Below are positions 52,231 to 60,456 of a stretch of 64,000 bases of DNA, in pieces (positions within the stretch are counted from its first letter, which is position 1; every line of letters starts with the position of its first letter). The notes under the pieces are model-generated. The model was not told the origin of the DNA. It saw only the letters and a list, made by a program, of their open reading frames with translations, and did no database searches. The translations under genes were made by a program, and so were the position numbers. Source of the stretch: Micromonospora parva (lineage in GTDB: Bacteria; Actinomycetota; Actinomycetes; Mycobacteriales; Micromonosporaceae); the NCBI RefSeq assembly GCF_000718515.1, contig NZ_JNZS01000023.1, positions 30,799-94,798 on the forward strand, written 5' to 3'.

Positions 52231-53409
52231 GTGGCCACGATAAGTTACGCCGAATACCGAGCGATGCGCCGGTTTCCTGCCCTCGACGGGCTCCGTGCGA
52301 TCGCCGCGGTGATCGTCGTCGCCTTCCACTTCGGGGGGCCGCGATGGACCTGGCTGTCCGGCTGGGTCGGCGTCCAACTGTTCTTCGTGCTCTCCGGCTT
52401 CCTGATCACCACGCTGATGCTGCGCGAGGAGGAGTCGCGGGGGCGGGTGTCGCTGCGGTCCTTCTACGTCCGGCGCATCTTCCGGATCCTGCCGGTCTAC
52501 CTGGTGGTGCTCGCCGCGACGTACGCCCTCGCGCACCTCAACGGCGCCAGCGCGAGGCTGCGCGAGTCGATGCCGTTCTACCTGCTCATGGTCAACGAGT
52601 TCGCGCCGAACCAGGCGTTCCCGCACTCCTGGACGATCGCGATCGAGTGGAAGTTCTACCTGGTCTGGCCGCTGCTCGCCTTCGTGTTCGTCCGCACCGC
52701 GTTCCTACGCCGGATGGCGGTGACGCTGCTGGCCATCGCCGCTCTGGTCGCGCTGATCCCGTTCGAGAAGGACTGGCCCTACTGGCCGATCCACTACGTG
52801 TCGATCCTGGTGGGTTGCCTGCTGGCGGTCGTCATGCACCACCCCCGGGGGTACGCGCTGTTCCGGCCGTTGACCCATCCGGTGGCGTCCCTCGCCGTAC
52901 TCGTCGGGTTCGTCGCCGTGCACCTGTCGCTGCCGTACTGGCCGCCCGCCGAGGACGGTCACTCGGAGTTGATGATCGGCGTTTACGCGGTGGCGGTGGC
53001 GGTGCTGCTCCCGGCCATGCTGGCCTCGGGCCTGCCGACGAAGCTGCTCTCCTGGCGACCGCTGGTGTTCGTGGGCGAACGCTCCTACTCGCTGTACCTG
53101 GTGCAGTACCTCGCCATGACGACGGTGATCGCGTTGGTCCCGTCGTACGCCGGGCACAGCACCCGGTTGTTCGTCGCCACCACGGTGGTCGGTCTGCTCG
53201 CCGCCGATCTGCTCTACCGCTGGGTGGAGCAGCCGATGATCGGGGTGGGACGCCGGTTCTCCGGCCGGGGAAAGGTGGTCCCCGCCACACCGGCCGCCAC
53301 CCCGACGTCCCCCGCGCCGACGACCCCCGAGCCCTCCATGTCGGCCGACCCCAACGAGCGGACGGTGCCCGCCCTGCCGGCCCTCACTCCCGGCGGCGAC
53401 CGCCGCTGA
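52231..53409 (+). CDS. Membrane-bound acyltransferase family 3 (O-acetyltransferase)
   Basis: 392 residues, about ten membrane helices. The acyltransferase-3 signature RFPALDGLRAIAAVIVVAFHFGG with the catalytic-type His opens the domain, and YVRRIFRILPVYLVV follows. The C-terminus has a Thr/Pro-rich soluble tail (residues 340-392). Such enzymes acetylate or acylate sugars, wall polymers or antibiotics. Start is uncertain: GTG at 52231, ATG at 52264 (MRRFPALDG) or TTG at 52195; none has a strong ribosome site. Followed by a hairpin and convergent PhoD gene. Confidence 0.85.
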   Translation: MATISYAEYRAMRRFPALDGLRAIAAVIVVAFHFGGPRWTWLSGWVGVQLFFVLSGFLITTLMLREEESRGRVSLRSFYVRRIFRILPVYLVVLAATYALAHLNGASARLRESMPFYLLMVNEFAPNQAFPHSWTIAIEWKFYLVWPLLAFVFVRTAFLRRMAVTLLAIAALVALIPFEKDWPYWPIHYVSILVGCLLAVVMHHPRGYALFRPLTHPVASLAVLVGFVAVHLSLPYWPPAEDGHSELMIGVYAVAVAVLLPAMLASGLPTKLLSWRPLVFVGERSYSLYLVQYLAMTTVIALVPSYAGHSTRLFVATTVVGLLAADLLYRWVEQPMIGVGRRFSGRGKVVPATPAATPTSPAPTTPEPSMSADPNERTVPALPALTPGGDRR

Positions 53410-53412
53410 TCA

Positions 53413-53458
53413 TGAGGTTGGCGGACGGCAGGTTGCCCAGTCCGCCCCGCCAACCTCA
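53413..53458. terminator. Hairpin between acyltransferase and phoD genes
   Basis: TGAGGTTGGCGG (53413-53424) pairs perfectly with CCGCCAACCTCA (53447-53458), loop 22 nt, between convergent stops. Confidence 0.7.
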
Positions 53459-53475
53459 CGACCAACGAGCTGTGG

Positions 53476-55026
53476 TCAGGGGGCCGGGAGGGTGGTGCTC
53501 CACAGCGAGGCGCCGTCCCGGTCGCGCAGGTGGACCGTCAGGGCCTCGGACTCACCGTCGATGGTGACCTCACCGAAGTGCTGGAAGCCCTCCGCCGGAG
53601 ACGTGTTGGCCACCGGCGGCGCGTGCACGAAGGCCGCCCGGGGCCCGAACGTGCCGTCCAACGCGTTCGGGCCGAACGCGCCGGCGTGCGCCGGGCCGGA
53701 GACGAACTCCCAGAACGGGGTGAAGTCGCCGACCGCCGCGCGGGACGGGTCGTAGTGGTGCGCGGCGGAGTAGTGCACATCGGCGGTGAGGAAGACCATG
53801 CCGGTCACCCCGGCCCGGTGGGTGGCCCGCAGCACCTCGGCGAACTCCAGCTCCCGACCCGCCGGCGCACCCGGGTCGCCCTGCGCGACACCCTCCTGCG
53901 CGCCCGGACCGTCCGGCACCACCACTCCGATCGGCAGGTCGTTGGCGATCACCTTCCAGGTCGCCGTGGAGCGCTTCAGCTCCCGGATCAGCCACTCCCG
54001 CTGCTGCCGGCCGAGCAGACCACGCTTCGGGTCGGCGTACGTGTTGCCGTCGTTCGGGTCCTTGTGGGTGCGCATGTCGAGCACGAACACGTCAAGCGAC
54101 GGCCCGTACGACAGCCGCCGGTACATCGGCCCGTCGACCGGCACCGGTAGCCACTCGTTGAACGCCTGGCGGGCCCGCGCGGCGAGCACGTCCACCCGCC
54201 GCTCGGTGTAGCGCGGGTCGTCCAGGATCTCACCCGGGTACCAGTTGTTCAGGACCTCGTGGTCGTCCCACTGGTTGATCTGCGGCACCGCCGCGGCGAA
54301 CTCCCGCAGGTGCTCGTCGAGCAGGTTGTAGGCGAACTGCCCGCGATACTCGGCCAGCGTCTCGGCGACCTTGCTCTTCTCCGGTGTGACCAGGTTGCGC
54401 CAGATCCGCCCGTCGGGCAGCGTCACCGACTCGACCAGCGGGCCGTCGGCGTACACCGTGTCGCCGCTGCACAGGAAGAAGTCCGGTCGGGCCTGCCGCA
54501 TCGCCCGGAAGATCGACATGCCGCCGAAGTCGGGGGCGATGCCCCAGCCCTGCCCGACCACGTCGCCGGTCCAGACGAACTTCACGTCACGTCGGCGGTG
54601 CCGTCCCGGCGCGGTGGTCAGCGTCCCGGTCCGCGGCTCGCTGACCACTCCGTGCCGATCCAGGCTCTCCACCCGCACCCGGTAGTGCAGCCGCTCGGCG
54701 TCCGGCAGGCCCCGCAGCCGGACCTTCCCGGTGAAGTCGCCGTTCGGGGTGAGCACCGGACCGCGCAGCTGACGCGCCCCCCGGAAGTCCGGTCGTCGGC
54801 TCACCTCGACCAGCATCCGGCCCGGCCGGTCGGCCCGCGTCCAGACCAGCGCCGAGTCCGCGGTCACGTCGCCGCTCTGCACCCCGTGGGTGAGCACCGG
54901 GCGCGCCGCCGGGCGCCAGGCCGGGGCGGCGTTCGCGCCGGCACCGCCCAACAGCGCGCCGCCGGCGGCTCCGGCGCCGACCATCAGGCCGGTGCGCAGC
55001 AGGGTACGTCGATCAAGCTCGGTCAT
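53476..55026 (-). CDS. phoD: Alkaline phosphatase D (PhoD), Tat-exported
   Basis: 516 residues. A Tat signal (DRRTLLRTGLMVGAGAAGG) with the twin Arg at residues 6-7 targets it out of the cell. The PhoD fold begins THGVQSGDVTADSALVWTRA; metal-binding motifs include CSGDTVYADG, NQWDDHEVLNNW and FLTADVHYSAAHHY. It hydrolyses phosphate mono- and diesters with Ca/Fe. ATG with GGGAGGA 6 nt upstream. Pho-box control is not visible to me. Length is normal. Confidence 0.94.
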   Translation of the reverse strand: MTELDRRTLLRTGLMVGAGAAGGALLGGAGANAAPAWRPAARPVLTHGVQSGDVTADSALVWTRADRPGRMLVEVSRRPDFRGARQLRGPVLTPNGDFTGKVRLRGLPDAERLHYRVRVESLDRHGVVSEPRTGTLTTAPGRHRRRDVKFVWTGDVVGQGWGIAPDFGGMSIFRAMRQARPDFFLCSGDTVYADGPLVESVTLPDGRIWRNLVTPEKSKVAETLAEYRGQFAYNLLDEHLREFAAAVPQINQWDDHEVLNNWYPGEILDDPRYTERRVDVLAARARQAFNEWLPVPVDGPMYRRLSYGPSLDVFVLDMRTHKDPNDGNTYADPKRGLLGRQQREWLIRELKRSTATWKVIANDLPIGVVVPDGPGAQEGVAQGDPGAPAGRELEFAEVLRATHRAGVTGMVFLTADVHYSAAHHYDPSRAAVGDFTPFWEFVSGPAHAGAFGPNALDGTFGPRAAFVHAPPVANTSPAEGFQHFGEVTIDGESEALTVHLRDRDGASLWSTTLPAP

Positions 55027-55186
55027 GCTTCCTCCCGATCATGGGTTGACCCCGTGGGTCTATCGGGCGGAGGTGACAGTGAGCGGCGGCCCGGGTGACG
55101 CGGACGCGAACGCCGGCCGTCGGTCGTCGGTCGGCCTGTCGCCCACCCGATCGCCGCGCCGGCATGAGCGGGGTCACAGTCCCGGT

Positions 55187-55213
55187 TGTCACGACGCGCC
55201 CGGCGCAACCGTC
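55187..55213 (+). promoter_or_regulatory. ECF41-type promoter of the CMD-sigma unit
   Basis: TGTCACG (55187-55193), exactly 16 bp, CGTC (55210-55213), 33 bp before the decarboxylase-like gene. This is one base from the TGTCACA-N16-CGTC signature described for ECF41 sigma factors, so the sigma factor encoded downstream probably controls its own partner gene. Confidence 0.7.
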
Positions 55214-55245
55214 GTATGGGTGTCGGAACCGATCAGGAGGTAGTC

Positions 55246-55686
55246 GTGCAACGGATGAACCCGACCGAGGTCGTGCCGCAGGCGTACAAGGCCGTCCTCG
55301 GGTTGGAGAAGTACGTCCAGACGAACGTCGACCACACGGTGCTGGAGCTGGTGAAGCTCCGGGCGTCGATGATCAACGGGTGCGCGTACTGCGTGGACAT
55401 GCACAGCCGGGACGCGCTCGCCGGCGGCGAATCGAGCCGGCGGCTGTTCGCGGTCGCCACCTGGCGCGAGTCGCCCTTCTTCGACGAGCGGGAACGGGCC
55501 GCGTTGGCCCTCACCGACGCGGTCACCCGGCTCGGCGAGCACGGGGTGCCGGACGAGGTGTGGGATGACGCCGCGAAGGTCTGGTCGGAGAAGGAACTGG
55601 CCGACCTGGTCATCGCGATTGCCACAATCAACGTGTGGAATCGGATCGGGGTGACGATGCGGCTGGAGCCTCCGGCCCAGGCGTGA
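55246..55686 (+). CDS. Carboxymuconolactone decarboxylase/AhpD-like protein (ECF41 partner)
   Basis: 146 residues, all-helical AhpD fold with the peroxidatic-type CxxC in NGCAYCVDMHSRDAL. Related proteins reduce hydroperoxides or decarboxylate lactones. GTG start at 55246 has AGGAGG 5 nt upstream. Its stop overlaps the sigma factor start by 4 bp, so the two are translationally coupled; this gene pair is the hallmark of ECF41 loci. Confidence 0.92.
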   Translation: MQRMNPTEVVPQAYKAVLGLEKYVQTNVDHTVLELVKLRASMINGCAYCVDMHSRDALAGGESSRRLFAVATWRESPFFDERERAALALTDAVTRLGEHGVPDEVWDDAAKVWSEKELADLVIAIATINVWNRIGVTMRLEPPAQA

Positions 55687-56561
55687 CCACCCGGGCGGCA
55701 GCAGAGGCGGCCGGTGCGCTCGAGGCGCACCGGCCGATGCTGCTTGGGCTCGCGTACCGGCTGCTCGGCAGCCTGCACGACGCGGAGGACGTGCTCCAGG
55801 AGGCGTACCTGCGCTGGCTGGGTGTGGACCGGGCACGGGTCGACGAGCCGCGCCGGTACCTGTCCCGGGTGGTCACCCGGTTGGCAGTGGACCGCCTACG
55901 CGCCCGGCAGGCGGCCCGCGAGACGTACGTGGGCACGTGGCTGCCCGAGCCGGTGCCGACCGCGCCCTCGCCGTTCGGGCCGTTGGACCGGGTGGAGCTG
56001 CGCGACTCGCTCTCCACCGCGTTGCTGCACGTCCTGGAGCGGCTCACCCCGCCGGAGCGGGCGGTGTACGTCCTGCACACGGCCTTCGACCTGCCGTACG
56101 CGGAGATCGCCGAGATCCTGGACCGGTCCGTCGCCGACTGCCGGCAGCTGTACCACCGGGCGACCGCCCGGGTACGCCAGGAGCAGCGCCGGTTCACCGC
56201 CAGCCGCCCGGAGCGGGACCGGCTGCTGAACGCGTTCCTCGCCGCCGCCCGCGACGGCGACCTGGCCACCCTCACCGACCTGGTGGCCGCCGACGCCACC
56301 GCCTGGAACGACGGCGGCGGGCGGGCCCGGGCCGCCCTCAACCCGGTCACCGGCGCGGACCGGATCGCCCGGTTCTACGCCGGGGTCTACGGCCCACGTC
56401 ATCAGGTGACCATGGAGCCGATCGAACTCAACGCGGAACCCGCGGTGCTGGTCACCCGCGCGGACGGCAGCCGGTACACGCTGACCATCGCCGCGGCCGA
56501 CGGTCGGATCACCGGGATCTACGTGATCGGCAACCCGGCGAAGGTGCCGGCGACCGGCTGA
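55683..56561 (+). CDS. ECF41-family sigma factor with SnoaL-like C-terminal domain
   Basis: 292 residues. Sigma region 2 (MLLGLAYRLLGSLHDAEDVLQEAYLRW), region 4 (LPYAEIAEILDRSVADCRQLYHRA), and a C-terminal SnoaL-like domain replacing an anti-sigma factor. ECF41 marker motifs are all present: WLPEP at 86-90, DGGGR at 209-213, and NPAKV near 284-288. The C-terminal domain is known to modulate activity in the family. GTG start overlaps the CMD stop (GTGA). Confidence 0.94.
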   Translation: MTTRAAAEAAGALEAHRPMLLGLAYRLLGSLHDAEDVLQEAYLRWLGVDRARVDEPRRYLSRVVTRLAVDRLRARQAARETYVGTWLPEPVPTAPSPFGPLDRVELRDSLSTALLHVLERLTPPERAVYVLHTAFDLPYAEIAEILDRSVADCRQLYHRATARVRQEQRRFTASRPERDRLLNAFLAAARDGDLATLTDLVAADATAWNDGGGRARAALNPVTGADRIARFYAGVYGPRHQVTMEPIELNAEPAVLVTRADGSRYTLTIAAADGRITGIYVIGNPAKVPATG

Positions 56562-56581
56562 ATTCGGGCGTCAATGGTGCC

Positions 56582-56609
56582 GGGGGCCCGTCAGTGGTGT
56601 CGGGCCCTC
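56582..56609. terminator. Bidirectional hairpin between sigma factor and ndk
   Basis: GGGGGCCCG (56582-56590) pairs with CGGGCCCTC (56601-56609) with one wobble, between convergent stops 56561 and 56623. Confidence 0.6.
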
Positions 56610-56622
56610 GGCCGGTGGGGCG

Positions 56623-57048
56623 TCAGCCCAGCTCGGGGAACCAGAGCGCGATCTCGCGCTTGGCGCTGTCCGTCGAGTCGGAGGCGTGCACGAGGTTCTC
56701 CCGGTTGGACAGCGACAGGTCACCGCGGATGGTGCCGGCGGCGGCCTTGCGCCCGTCGGTGGCCCCGACCAGCCCACGGACCACGTCGATGACCTGGTCG
56801 CCGGAGAGCACCAGGGCGACCAACGGGCCGCCGGTCATGAAGTCCTTCAGCGGCGGGTAGAACGCCTTGTCGACGTGCTCGGCGTAGTGCTCGTCGGCGA
56901 GCGCGGCGTCCATCGTCCGGTGCACCATCGCGTCGATCCGCAGCCCCTTGCGCTCGAAGCGGGAGAGGACCTCGCCGACCAGGCCGCGGCGAACCGCGTC
57001 GGGCTTGATCAGAACGAGGCTGCGCTCTTCCGGGCTGTTGCTGGACAC
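56623..57048 (-). CDS. ndk: Nucleoside diphosphate kinase
   Basis: 141 residues. The catalytic His121 lies in NRENLVHASDS; SLVLIKPDAVRRGLVGEV opens the fold and KDFMTGGPLVALVLSG is present. It transfers gamma-phosphate between nucleotides. GTG at 57048 has GAGGAA 9 nt upstream; the open frame extends to 57078 and beyond without support. In the mycobacterial order ndk lies between rne and folC; here it is about 18 kb from rne. Confidence 0.97.
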   Translation of the reverse strand: MSSNSPEERSLVLIKPDAVRRGLVGEVLSRFERKGLRIDAMVHRTMDAALADEHYAEHVDKAFYPPLKDFMTGGPLVALVLSGDQVIDVVRGLVGATDGRKAAAGTIRGDLSLSNRENLVHASDSTDSAKREIALWFPELG

Positions 57049-57190
57049 GCTGGGTTCCTCCTGTACGCGCTTCACGCTCGGGGTCGGTACGGTCAGCCTA
57101 GCGACCCGGCCCCGGCGTCGGCGCGGCGGCCGGTCTTTCCCCCGGTGGCCGATCCGGCCTAGCCTGGTCCTGACCCCCGGGAGGTCCACT

Positions 57191-58648
57191 GTGGCGAATG
57201 GCGGGAACCGACCCATCGCGCCGGTACGCAAGCTGATCGGCGCGGTGCTGGGCACCGTTGCCACGTTCGTCGTCCTCTTCGGCCTGGGCATGACCAGTTG
57301 GGCCATCGTGGCTCTCGGGGTCGCCCTGCTGGTGCTGGCGATCGCGCTGGCGACCGTACGCGGCGGCGGGCGTACCTGGGTGGTCGGCGTCGGGCACGTG
57401 CACAGCGCCTCGGAACCACCCACCCAGTACGCGTTCGGCCGCTGCGAACTCCAACTGGTGATCGACGCCCCGGGTCTGCCGCCCCGGTCCAAGAAGATCA
57501 TCGAGCCGAGGGTGCCGGTCTCCAAGTGGCCGTCGCTGGGCCAGACCCTGCCGATCCGGGTCGCGTTGGACGACCAGCGGCACGTCAAGGTCCTCTGGGA
57601 CGAGGTGCCGACCCACGCCGAGACCGCCGCCGCCGTCGCCGACCTCCCGCCGGAGTTCGCCGACGCGGAGGCGATGGACGAGGTGCTGATCCAGCAGGAC
57701 GCGCCGCCGTGGGCCGACCGCGCACCGGACGACGACTTCCGCGAGGACTTCCGTGACCCGGTCGGTGACCCGTTCCGGGACCCGCTCGGTGACCCTGTGC
57801 GCGCCGACCCGCTGCGCACCGACTCCCGGCGTGACGATCTCCGGCGTGACGACGCGGGCGTCGTGGCCGAGGAACGCGAGCCCGTGGTGATGCACCAGAG
57901 CCCGGGCGGCCCGGTGGTGTTGGAGGGCGTCGTCGTCGAACCGCAGGCCGGCGGGCTGCCACGGCGGGCCACCCCAGCCCCCCGCTCACCCGCCGAGGAG
58001 CGCTTCGACGAACCCGTCGCGGACCGGTTCGACGCCACGGATGACGACACTGTCATCCCGCCCTCCGACGACACCGTCGACCCGCCGGCGCAGCGCTTCG
58101 ACCCGCCGCCCGCGCAGCGGTCCGGCCCCGGTGCGGCCGACCCGTTGGACCCGCTCGACCTTCCGCTGGACGATCCCTCCCCGGCCGGTGCCGCACCCGA
58201 GACGGTGACCGACGAGGAGTTCGACCGGGCGATCTTCGGGTTCGCCGCCGACTCGGCAGCGGATCCCGCCGCACCGATCAGCGGGGTGGGCCTCACCCTC
58301 CTGGTCACCGACCTGTCCCGGTCGCTCGGCTTCTACCGCGACGTGCTCGGCTTCAGCGAGGTCGACCAGGGCGCCCACAACGCCGTCCTCGCCTCCGGGG
58401 CGACCCGGATCGTGCTGCGCGAGGTGACCGGGGCGGCGCCCATCAGCCGCCGCCTCGTGCACGTCAACCTCGAGGTCAACGACATCGAGGCCGCGTACGA
58501 ACGGTTGCGCGGGTCGGGCGTCCGCTTCACGTACGCGCCCCGGGTGGTCAACCGGGGCACCAAGCTGGAGGGCTGGGCGGCGGCCTTCCGTGACCCGGAC
58601 GGCCACGGTGTCGCCCTCACCCAGTGGCGCGAACGCGCCGACGCCTGA
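57191..58648 (+). CDS. Two-helix membrane protein fused to a C-terminal VOC (glyoxalase) domain
   Basis: 485 residues in three parts. Residues 13-58 form two membrane helices; 59-160 is a beta-rich domain (RTWVVGVGHVHSASEPPTQYAFGRCELQLVI, PRSKKIIEPRVPVSKWPSLGQTLPI). A disordered stretch (160-355) has short repeats FREDFRDPVGDPFRDPLGDPV and is rich in Asp and Pro. Residues 360-482 are a VOC domain (VTDLSRSLGFYRDVLGFSEV to GWAAAFRDPDGHGVALTQW). This combination is unusual. GTG with GGGAGG 7 nt upstream. Confidence 0.82.
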   Translation: MANGGNRPIAPVRKLIGAVLGTVATFVVLFGLGMTSWAIVALGVALLVLAIALATVRGGGRTWVVGVGHVHSASEPPTQYAFGRCELQLVIDAPGLPPRSKKIIEPRVPVSKWPSLGQTLPIRVALDDQRHVKVLWDEVPTHAETAAAVADLPPEFADAEAMDEVLIQQDAPPWADRAPDDDFREDFRDPVGDPFRDPLGDPVRADPLRTDSRRDDLRRDDAGVVAEEREPVVMHQSPGGPVVLEGVVVEPQAGGLPRRATPAPRSPAEERFDEPVADRFDATDDDTVIPPSDDTVDPPAQRFDPPPAQRSGPGAADPLDPLDLPLDDPSPAGAAPETVTDEEFDRAIFGFAADSAADPAAPISGVGLTLLVTDLSRSLGFYRDVLGFSEVDQGAHNAVLASGATRIVLREVTGAAPISRRLVHVNLEVNDIEAAYERLRGSGVRFTYAPRVVNRGTKLEGWAAAFRDPDGHGVALTQWRERADA

Positions 58649-58690
58649 CCCGGCCCGCTCCCGCCTCCGGGCGTCGCCGACGGGTCGTCC

Positions 58691-59125
58691 TCAGCCGAGG
58701 ATGACGCGGCGAACATGCAACGCGTACGCCCAGACCAGGGCGAAGATGATGCCCAGCCCGAGCAGCGACCAGTGCAGCAGACCGCCCAGCAGCAGCAGGC
58801 CCTGCAGCACGGTGCCGGCGTTCCAGGCCCACGGGCGGCGCATCATGCCGGCGAGCACCACGGCGGCCACCGCCAACGCCACCACCGCGCCGATCGCGGC
58901 GCCGCCGAGGTCACCGCCGACCACCCGGATCGGCTGGATCGCCAGCAGCAGCACCAGCGCCTCCAGGCTGAGCGTGCCCGCACCGAGACCGCGTACCGCC
59001 CGCTCCGGGTTGCGCAACCCGGAGCGCCGTGGCTGCCCGGCCGTGGGCTGCTCCCCCACCGGCGGCTCGACCGGCGGACCGGTCGGGTCCTCGGCGGTGT
59101 GCGGGTCCCGCTCCGGGCTGGTCAT
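58691..59125 (-). CDS. DUF4233 membrane protein
   Basis: 144 residues with four hydrophobic segments after a disordered N-terminus. The pattern RNPERAVRGLGAGTLSLEALVLLLAIQPIRVVGG and MRRPWAWNAGTVLQGLLLLGGLLHWSLLGLGIIFALVWAY is DUF4233. Its ATG overlaps the folC stop by 4 bp. In actinobacteria it follows folC, as here. No function known. Confidence 0.9.
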   Translation of the reverse strand: MTSPERDPHTAEDPTGPPVEPPVGEQPTAGQPRRSGLRNPERAVRGLGAGTLSLEALVLLLAIQPIRVVGGDLGGAAIGAVVALAVAAVVLAGMMRRPWAWNAGTVLQGLLLLGGLLHWSLLGLGIIFALVWAYALHVRRVILG

Positions 59126-60456
59126 CGCTTCAGCAGCCGGCGCGCGTCGGCGACAGTCACCACGGACCCAGTGACCAGCACCCCGACCCCGCTCAGCTCA
59201 CCGGGGACGTCCTCCTCGGCCATCGCCACCGCCAGCTCGATCGCATCCGGCATCTCCTCGGCCGAGGCCACCCGCTCCTCGCCGAAGATCTCGGCGGCCA
59301 GCGCGGCCAGCTGTTCCGTCGGCATCGCCCGTGGCGAGCTGTTGCGGGTGACCACCACCTGGTCGACCACCGGCTCCAGCAGCTCCAGCAGCCCTTCCGC
59401 GTCCTTGTCGGCGAGGACGCCGAGCACGGCGACCAGCTTGCTGAACGCGAACTCCTCCTGGAGCGCGGTGACGGTGGCCTTCATGCCGTGCGGGTTGTGC
59501 GCCCCGTCCAGCAGGACGGTCGGGGCGTTACGGACCCGCTCCAGCCGGCCCGGGGAGCTGGTCGAGGCGAAACCCTCCCGGACCGCCTCGATGTCGAGCT
59601 GACGTCGAGCCCCCGCACCCAGGAACGCCTCCACCGCGGCGAGCGCCACCGCCGCGTTCTGCGCCTGGTGGGCGCCGTGCAGCGGGATGAACACGTCGTC
59701 GTACACGCCACCCAGGCCCTGGAGGCGCAGCACCTGACCGCCGACCGCGACCGCCCGACCGAGCACGCCGAACTCGCCGCCCTCCCGGGCGATGGTGGCC
59801 CCGACCTCGGCGCAGCGTTCGAGCAGCGGGCCCGCCGCTTCCTCCTCCTGCGCTGCCGCGATCACGGTGGCGCCCGGGTGGATGATGCCGGCCTTGGCCA
59901 ACGCGATGTCCTGGAGCGTGTCGCCGAGCCACTCGGTGTGGTCCAACCCGATCGGGGTGATCACACAGACCCCGGCCTGGAGAACGTTCGTGGCGTCCTC
60001 GGCACCGCCGAGACCGACCTCGACCACCGCGATGTCGACCGGCGCGTCGGCGAACGTCGCGAACGCCAGCGCGGTGGTCATGTCGAAGTACGTCAGCGGC
60101 TCGTCCGACCGCGCGTCGACCAGCTCGGCCAGCGGTTTGATCTCCTGATACACCGCCGCGAACCGCTCCTCGCTGACCGGTTCCCCGTCCAGGCTGATCC
60201 GCTCCCGCACGGTCTCCAGGTGCGGGCTGGTGTAGCGGCCGGTGTGCAGCCCGAACGCCCGCAACAGCGAGTCGATCATCCGCGCGGTGGACGTCTTACC
60301 GTTGGTGCCGGTCAGGTGGATCGCGGGGTACGCCCGCTGCGGGCTGCCGAGCAGGTCGAGCAGCGACTCGATCCGGTCCAGCTCGAAGACCATGCGGGTG
60401 AAACCGCGGGCGTTCAGCTCGGCTTCGACGGCGGCGAAATCGGTACGGTCGGTCAC
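59122..60456 (-). CDS. folC: Bifunctional folylpolyglutamate/dihydrofolate synthase
   Basis: 444 residues. The ATP site is [10 protein letters not shown] at 48-57, the second signature is [14 protein letters not shown], and LDGAHNPHG in the C-terminal domain. It adds glutamates to folates. GTG at 60456 overlaps the valS stop by 4 bp, and its stop overlaps the DUF4233 start, giving a continuous valS-folC-DUF4233 operon. Confidence 0.96.
   Translation of the reverse strand: MTDRTDFAAVEAELNARGFTRMVFELDRIESLLDLLGSPQRAYPAIHLTGTNGKTSTARMIDSLLRAFGLHTGRYTSPHLETVRERISLDGEPVSEERFAAVYQEIKPLAELVDARSDEPLTYFDMTTALAFATFADAPVDIAVVEVGLGGAEDATNVLQAGVCVITPIGLDHTEWLGDTLQDIALAKAGIIHPGATVIAAAQEEEAAGPLLERCAEVGATIAREGGEFGVLGRAVAVGGQVLRLQGLGGVYDDVFIPLHGAHQAQNAAVALAAVEAFLGAGARRQLDIEAVREGFASTSSPGRLERVRNAPTVLLDGAHNPHGMKATVTALQEEFAFSKLVAVLGVLADKDAEGLLELLEPVVDQVVVTRNSSPRAMPTEQLAALAAEIFGEERVASAEEMPDAIELAVAMAEEDVPGELSGVGVLVTGSVVTVADARRLLKR

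Noticed and set aside
57098..57895. 265-codon minus-strand frame opposite the membrane-VOC gene
   Set aside because: Shadow frame; the plus strand has a good ribosome site, membrane helices and GC3 bias.
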